Positions 58,748 through 64,000 of a stretch of 64,000 bases of DNA are shown piece after piece. Both the position numbers and the translations under genes were made by a program. The DNA is from Actinoplanes sichuanensis (GTDB lineage Bacteria; Actinomycetota; Actinomycetes; Mycobacteriales; Micromonosporaceae). Below the pieces are notes generated by a model. That model made no database searches, had not been told where the DNA came from, and saw only the letters and a list, made by a program, of their open reading frames with translations. Where the stretch lies: contig NZ_AP028461.1 in NCBI RefSeq assembly GCF_033097365.1, positions 1,302,001-1,366,000 of the forward strand. Direction: 5' to 3'. Positions within the stretch are counted from its first letter, which is position 1. Each line of letters opens with the position of its first letter.

Positions 58748-61570
58748 ATGAGGGCCATGCGGGCTGATCTCGAGGTTGCGGGGCCGCACGGCCCGATTCC
58801 GGTGCGGGTCTACGAACCGGCCGGACCGGCGGAGGCGGTGCTCGTCTGGGCGCACGGCGGCGGCTTCCGGCACGGTGACCTCGACATGGCCGAGGCCGAC
58901 ATGGTCAGCGCCGAACTCTCCGGCCGGGCCAACGCGATCGTCTTCTCGGTCGGCTACCGGCTGGCCGTCGACGGGGTCCGCTATCCGGTGCCGATCGACG
59001 ACGTGCACGCCGTCTGGCGGTGGGTGACCGCCCGCGATGACCTGCCGGCGCGCCGGGCGCTCGGCGGCGCGAGCGCGGGCGCCGCCCTGGCCGTGGCGAC
59101 AGCCCTCCGCACGACGACGCCGGGGGAGACCGTGCCTCCGGGCGTAGAGCTCCGGGACGCGCCGACGGGGGCCGGGCTGCGGGCCGCGCCGACGGAGACG
59201 GGGCTCCGGGCCGCCGCCGACCGGCCCGATCTGCTGCTGCTGGCCTATCCGTTCGCGCATTTCCCGACGCCGATGCTCGGGCACGGCCGCACCCTGGACA
59301 GCGTCGAGGACATGGTCCGCAACTACGTGGGCCGGATCAGCGACCTGCCGCCCGACGCGCTGCCCGGCGCCGCGCGCCTCGACGACCTGCCTCCGACGCA
59401 CATCCTGCTGTCCGAGTTCGACGACCTGCGCCCCTCCGGTGAACTACTGGAACGGCAACTGCGGGAGGTGGGTGTACCGGCCGAGTCGTTCGTCGCCCCG
59501 GGCACCACCCACGGCCACCTGAACCGGCCGCACGACGTCCCGGACTCGGTCGACGCGTCGCTCGGCTTCCTGGCGGCCGCGCTGCGCGCACCCCGTCCGG
59601 CCCCACGGTGGTTGCGGCGCGAGGGCGAGCCGCGCATCGAGTTCGGCGCCGACTACAACCCCGAGCAATGGCCGCGTACGGTGTGGGCCGACGACGTCCA
59701 GGCGATGCGCGAGGCCGGGGTCACCATCGTCTCGCTGGGCATCTTCTCGTGGGCGCGGCTCGAACCGGCCGAGCGCCGGTACGACTTCGGCTGGCTCGAC
59801 GAGGTGATCGACCTGCTCCACACCAACGGCATCCTGGTCGACCTGGCCACCCCGACCGCGTCGCCGCCGCCCTGGTTGACCACGAAGCACCCGGAGATCC
59901 TGCCGGTGGACCGCGACGGCCGGACCGTCTGGCCGGGTGCCCGCCAGCACTGGCGACCCACCTCGCCGATCTTCCGGGAGCACGCGTTGCGCCTGGTCCG
60001 GGTGATCGCCAAGCGGTACGCGGAGCACCCGGCCCTGGCCGCCTGGCATGTCAACAACGAGCTGGGCTGCCACAACGTCTACGACTACTCCGACGACGCG
60101 GCGGCTGCGTTCCGGGTCTGGCTGCGCGAGCGGTACACGAATCTGGACGGGCTGAACACGGCCTGGGGCACCGACTTCTGGTCGCAGCGGTACGGCGAGT
60201 GGGCGCAGATCCTGCCGCCCCGGCACGCGAACGGCCCGGTCAACCCGACCCAGCAGCTCGACTTCAAACGGTTCTCGTCGGACGCGCTCAAGGACCACTA
60301 CCTGGCCGAGCGGCGGATCCTGCGGGAGATCACCCCGGACGTGCCGGTGACCACGAACTTCATGGTCGCCGGTCCGATCAACGAGATGAACTACCCGGAC
60401 TGGGCGGCCGAGGTCGACTTCGTCGCCAACGACCACTACACCCGGCCCGGCCCGCAGTCGCGTGACGAGCTGTCGTTCTCGGCCAACCTGTGCGGCAACC
60501 TGATCCCCGGCCGCCCCTGGTTCCTGATGGAACACTCCACCAGCGCGGTCAACTGGCAGCCGGTCAACGTGCCGAAACTGCCCGGCGAACTGGCCCGTGA
60601 CTCGCTCACGCACGTCGCCCACGGCGCCGACGGCGTCTGCTTCTTCCAGTGGCGGCAGTCCCGGGCCGGCGCCGAGAAGTTCCACTCGGCGATGCTGCCG
60701 CACGCCGGACGATCATCCGCGATCTTCGAGGCGGTCACCGATCTCGGCGCGCGGTTGCGGTCGCTGTCGTCGATCACCACTTTCGGCCGTACGCCGTCCG
60801 CAGTCGCCGTGGTGATCGATTACGAGTCGTGGTGGGCCGCCGAACAGGATGCGCACCCGACCGACCGGCTGCGGTACCGCGACGAGGCACTCGACTGGTA
60901 CACCGCCCTGCTCGACCACGGCGTCCGCGCCGACGTGGTCCCGGTCGCCGCCGACCTGACCGGATACCGCCTGGTCGTGGCACCGATCCTGCACCTGGTC
61001 CCGGCCGCGTTGAAGCAGCGGCTGGAGGACTACGTGGCGGGCGGCGGCCACCTGGTGACCACCTACTTCTCCGGCATCGTCGACGAGTTCGACCACGCCT
61101 GGCTCGGGGGCTACCCGGGCGCGCTGCGCGACCTGCTCGGCATCCGGGTCGAGGAGTTCGCCCCCCTGCTCGACGGCCAGTCGGCGCCACTGTCGAACGG
61201 CGCGATCGGCACGCTCTGGTCGGAGCACGTCGAGGTGACCGACCCGGCGACGAAGGTGCTGGCCACCTACACCGGTGGCGGGGCGGCCGTCACCCGCCGC
61301 GAGGTGGGTGCGGGCTCTGCGGCGTACATCTCGACCCGCTTGCGGCCGCAAGGCCTGCTCTTGATCCTCGACGACCTGCTGACCCCGGCCGGTGTGACCA
61401 GTGAGCTGCCCCCGGACCTGCGCGGAAAGGTCGAGCTCGCGGTCCGGGGCCCGGTCCGTTTCCTGATCAACCGGACCGCCGACCCGGTGGACCTGTCCGC
61501 GGTGGCCGGCGCGCCGGAGACGCTGCCGGCCCGCGGCGTCGTGGTGCTCAGCCCCGAAACTCGCGGATGA
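58748..61570 (+). CDS. fusion of alpha/beta-hydrolase esterase and GH42 beta-galactosidase
   Basis: 940 residues, no signal peptide, cytoplasmic. Residues 1-280 form an HSL-type esterase: oxyanion HGGGF at 36-40, nucleophile S109 in GGASAG, acid D225/D226 in EFDDLRPSGE, His 255/257 in THGHLN; a repetitive Pro/Ala insertion (about 126-158) is odd. From about 296 (FGADYNPEQWP) a full GH42 enzyme follows: acid/base E438 in WHVNNELG, nucleophile E595 in WFLMEHSTSA, then trimerisation and C-terminal domains. The frame is continuous with no stop or restart between them. It probably de-esterifies and cleaves galacto-oligosaccharides. ATG 58748 or 58757. Confidence 0.88.
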   Translation: MRAMRADLEVAGPHGPIPVRVYEPAGPAEAVLVWAHGGGFRHGDLDMAEADMVSAELSGRANAIVFSVGYRLAVDGVRYPVPIDDVHAVWRWVTARDDLPARRALGGASAGAALAVATALRTTTPGETVPPGVELRDAPTGAGLRAAPTETGLRAAADRPDLLLLAYPFAHFPTPMLGHGRTLDSVEDMVRNYVGRISDLPPDALPGAARLDDLPPTHILLSEFDDLRPSGELLERQLREVGVPAESFVAPGTTHGHLNRPHDVPDSVDASLGFLAAALRAPRPAPRWLRREGEPRIEFGADYNPEQWPRTVWADDVQAMREAGVTIVSLGIFSWARLEPAERRYDFGWLDEVIDLLHTNGILVDLATPTASPPPWLTTKHPEILPVDRDGRTVWPGARQHWRPTSPIFREHALRLVRVIAKRYAEHPALAAWHVNNELGCHNVYDYSDDAAAAFRVWLRERYTNLDGLNTAWGTDFWSQRYGEWAQILPPRHANGPVNPTQQLDFKRFSSDALKDHYLAERRILREITPDVPVTTNFMVAGPINEMNYPDWAAEVDFVANDHYTRPGPQSRDELSFSANLCGNLIPGRPWFLMEHSTSAVNWQPVNVPKLPGELARDSLTHVAHGADGVCFFQWRQSRAGAEKFHSAMLPHAGRSSAIFEAVTDLGARLRSLSSITTFGRTPSAVAVVIDYESWWAAEQDAHPTDRLRYRDEALDWYTALLDHGVRADVVPVAADLTGYRLVVAPILHLVPAALKQRLEDYVAGGGHLVTTYFSGIVDEFDHAWLGGYPGALRDLLGIRVEEFAPLLDGQSAPLSNGAIGTLWSEHVEVTDPATKVLATYTGGGAAVTRREVGAGSAAYISTRLRPQGLLLILDDLLTPAGVTSELPPDLRGKVELAVRGPVRFLINRTADPVDLSAVAGAPETLPARGVVVLSPETRG

Positions 61571-62051
61571 CGTCGTCGCCGTCCCGGCCGGTCTCGACGA
61601 AACCGGTCTTGGCGGCGACCGCGGCCGACGCGTGATTGTCCCGGTGGTGGCGGATCATCAGGCCCTCGACGCCCTCCAGTGACAGCGCCACCCGCACGAG
61701 CACCGTCACCGTGGCGGTCATCCGGCCCCGACCCGCCCACGGGGTCCGCAACCAGTAGCCGATCTCCAGGACGCCCGGCCCGCGGTCGGTCATCAGGCCG
61801 ACCGCGCCGATCAGGTCGCCGACGGTCGTGAACAGCGCGTAGTTGAACTCGGTCCCGGCCGCCCAGTTCGCCACCGACCGCTCGGTGAACTCGCGGGCCT
61901 CGGCCAGGCCGTACTCGGGGGTGGCGAACGGCAGGAACGGCTGCAACTCGGGTTGCGACTCCTGCACGGCCGCGGCCAGCTCGGCCGACCACTCCGGCTC
62001 CCAGCGCTTGAGGACCAGATCACCGGCATTGATCATCTCGGGCGGTTCCAT
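61548..62051 (-). CDS. GNAT-family N-acetyltransferase (RimJ/RimL-like)
   Basis: 167 residues. Core segments DLVLKRWEPEWSAELAAAVQES, VLEIGYWLRTPWAGRGRMTATV (acetyl-CoA loop, with R-G-R in place of the usual G-x-G), and NHASAAVAAKTGFVETGRD (C-terminal RimJ-type strand). Probably modifies an amino group of a small molecule or ribosomal protein N-terminus; not determinable. ATG at 62051; GTG 62072 is possible. The stop lies inside the GH42 gene's 3' end (23-bp convergent overlap). Confidence 0.84.
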   Translation of the reverse strand: MEPPEMINAGDLVLKRWEPEWSAELAAAVQESQPELQPFLPFATPEYGLAEAREFTERSVANWAAGTEFNYALFTTVGDLIGAVGLMTDRGPGVLEIGYWLRTPWAGRGRMTATVTVLVRVALSLEGVEGLMIRHHRDNHASAAVAAKTGFVETGRDGDDVIREFRG

Positions 62052-62148
62052 GATCGGTATTCTGCCGGACACCTATATCTCAGGTTAGGTACCGGAATCC
62101 GGCTGCGGCCAGATCCGCCGGGACGCCCCGGTCGGAAGACTTCCGGTC

Positions 62149-63087
62149 ATGACGATTCCGCCGCCGCCCGGTAGCCCGTACCACCGTCTCGCCCGTACCG
62201 CCGCTCATCGTCTGTGGCGGTTTCCGGTGGGAACGCTCTTCATCGTCGGCACCGTCTTCGCCGCCATGATCGCCTTCGTGATCTTCACCGAGATCTTCGG
62301 GCGGCCCGGCGGGCCGGACGGCATGGCGACCCTCGGCGCGCTGCCGGACCTCGCGGTCGGATTCCTGTCGATCGCGGTGGCCCTTCCGGTGTGCCTGCTC
62401 GCGGCGTTCTGGATCCAGCGGCGACCGCCCGGGACGCTGTCGTCGGTGGCCGGGCGGATCCGGTGGCGGTGGCTCGCGGTGTGCCTCGGCGTCGCCACCG
62501 TGACCATCATCCTGTTCCTCGCCGGGATCACCGGGCTGTCCGTGCTGACCGGGGAGGACGCCGGGCTGGACGATCCGCCGGCCGGGTGGGTGCCGTTCCT
62601 GGTGTCGGCGGGTGTGCTGCTGGCCGTGGTGCCGGTGCAGGCCGCGGCCGAGGAGTACCTGTGTCGGGGCTGGCTGCTGCAGGGCCTCGGTGCCTGGCTG
62701 CGCAGTCCGTGGCTGCCGATCCTGGTGCAGGCGGCGGTGTTCGCGGCGCTGCACGGCTGGGGCACCCCGTGGGGCTTCGCCGACCTGATGCTGTTCGGCG
62801 TGGTGGCCGGATGGGTGACGGTGCGGACCGGCGGTCTGGAGGCGGCGGTCGCGCTGCACGTGATGAACAACCTGCTCAGCACCCTGGTGGCGGCGGCTTT
62901 CGGGCAGCTCACCATGGATGAGACGGCGGCCGACATGCCGTGGCAGGGCTTCGCCGTCGACATCCCGATCCTGCTCGGCTTCGCCGCGGTGATCGTCTGG
63001 CTGGCCCGCCGCCGTGGACTCGCCAACCTGACGCCGATCGTGGCCTACCCGCCGGCCGGTTACGGCTTGGCATCCGGCGTCCGTTAG
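62149..63087 (+). CDS. CPBP-family intramembrane glutamic protease (CAAX-like)
   Basis: 312 residues with about seven to eight hydrophobic helices. Motif 1 AAAEEYLCRGWLLQ (EExxxR), motif 2 FAALHG and motif 3 HVMNN supply the catalytic Glu/Glu/His set of ABI/CAAX peptidases. In bacteria they process membrane proteins, bacteriocins or act in immunity; role here unknown. ATG at 62149 follows GGAAGACTTCCGGTC, a weak site. No adjacent substrate gene is apparent. Confidence 0.86.
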   Translation: MTIPPPPGSPYHRLARTAAHRLWRFPVGTLFIVGTVFAAMIAFVIFTEIFGRPGGPDGMATLGALPDLAVGFLSIAVALPVCLLAAFWIQRRPPGTLSSVAGRIRWRWLAVCLGVATVTIILFLAGITGLSVLTGEDAGLDDPPAGWVPFLVSAGVLLAVVPVQAAAEEYLCRGWLLQGLGAWLRSPWLPILVQAAVFAALHGWGTPWGFADLMLFGVVAGWVTVRTGGLEAAVALHVMNNLLSTLVAAAFGQLTMDETAADMPWQGFAVDIPILLGFAAVIVWLARRRGLANLTPIVAYPPAGYGLASGVR

Positions 63088-63477
63088 AGACGCCGCCCCG
63101 CGCCGGTCCGCATTGCAGGTCTCGGCACCGGAGCGACCCGCCTCTCCATCCTTTCGTCCCTTTCGTGCTTGCTTCTCTGGCGCCGCCCGCCCCTTTGGTA
63201 ATCGCGCTGTCCGCTCCTCTGCCGTCCGCTTCATCCCGCTACCGGGACTGTCTCAAGGCCGACATGGCGTCCCGCTGAGGCGCGAAAAAACAGCATCAAA
63301 CGTCTATAAGCGCAGTATCGGAAATTTCCGGGCGCTAACAAGATCAAAGCGGGCAAATACTGAGAAGAACGTCACTATCGAGGGCCGTGAACTTGGCTTG
63401 CGGCCCTCCGGCATGGTTACCGTCGGGCCGTCCCGCGACGCGGGCACTGTGGACGGACCGCCGAGTCCTGCCCCCGT
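63088..63477. other. promoter-side intergenic stretch before the Rpf riboswitch
   Basis: No supported gene. 63100-63280 is pyrimidine-rich. 63283-63360 is AT-richer (GCGAAAAAACAGCATCAAAC, CTATAAGCG) and is the likely promoter region for the Rpf transcript. The GGCCGTGAACTTGGC-type sequence near 63385 starts no credible open frame. Confidence 0.6.

Positions 63478-64000
<523 letters not shown>

Overview
The window is about 64 kb of very GC-rich DNA with actinomycete hallmarks: strong third-position G/C, many GTG and some TTG starts, ATGA/GTGA stop-start overlaps, SigE-type sigma factor plus membrane propeller pairs, GyrI-type MerR genes, and an Rpf gene behind a c-di-AMP riboswitch. It fits a Micromonosporaceae chromosome such as Actinoplanes or a relative. 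That placement rests on gene style and family recognition only; no search was run. There is no integrase, IS element, CRISPR array or phage module, so this reads as a metabolic and regulatory chromosomal arm.

Layout. 0-11 kb: mannonate dehydratase, sigma factor and its partner, ketopantoate-reductase-like protein and TetR, a small alpha/beta hydrolase, an ABC-F protein behind two arrays of hairpin-forming repeats, a cytoplasmic thermolysin-like protein, and a MerR/GyrI pair. 11-15 kb: secreted NLP-type protein, EAL phosphodiesterase with a degenerate GGDEF and duplicated pieces of itself downstream, DoxX protein. 15-22.6 kb: secreted arabinose-polymer cluster (GH127-LamG, GH43 with a carbohydrate-binding module, a large (alpha/alpha)6 glycosidase with two discoidin-like modules). 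22.7-31 kb: fused double ABC exporter behind a 34-bp perfect palindrome, TetR, phosphotransferase, TPP enzyme plus cyclase operon, DUF4037 protein. 31.2-31.6 kb: array of four divergent-looking tRNA genes (Asp, Ile, Glu, Asn). 32-39 kb: four-gene FtsX-type ABC operon whose first ATPase carries an AbrB-like tail. 40-42 kb: FAD monooxygenase and MarR. 42-44 kb: secreted discoidin/beta-helix protein. 44-48 kb: pcaFIJ (3-oxoadipate to succinyl-CoA and acetyl-CoA) with a divergent LysR gene. 48-50 kb: luciferase-like oxidoreductase fused to a hemerythrin domain, with a divergent MarR gene and two palindromes. 50-53 kb: glycine riboswitch, gcvT, sdaA. 53-57 kb: diguanylate cyclase, ROK regulator, XRE/MmyB regulator, quinone oxidoreductase. 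57.6-61.6 kb: secreted rhamnogalacturonan acetylesterase-type protein, then one cytoplasmic polypeptide joining an esterase to a GH42 beta-galactosidase. The end holds a GNAT, a CPBP protease and the start of an Rpf gene.

How it fits together. Plant cell-wall polysaccharide use is the main theme. LacI-like palindromes precede four CAZyme-related transcription units (15226, 42061, 57646, 58711), which suggests shared sugar control although no LacI gene is in the window. The acetylesterase followed by the esterase-GH42 fusion suggests outside-then-inside removal of ester groups from galactose-containing pectin fragments. Both a c-di-GMP synthase and a c-di-GMP phosphodiesterase candidate are present. 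The most unusual items are the esterase-GH42 fusion, the tRNA array, the hairpin-repeat leader of the ABC-F gene, the 34-bp palindrome, the LLM-hemerythrin fusion and the rare-codon patch in the GH43 gene.
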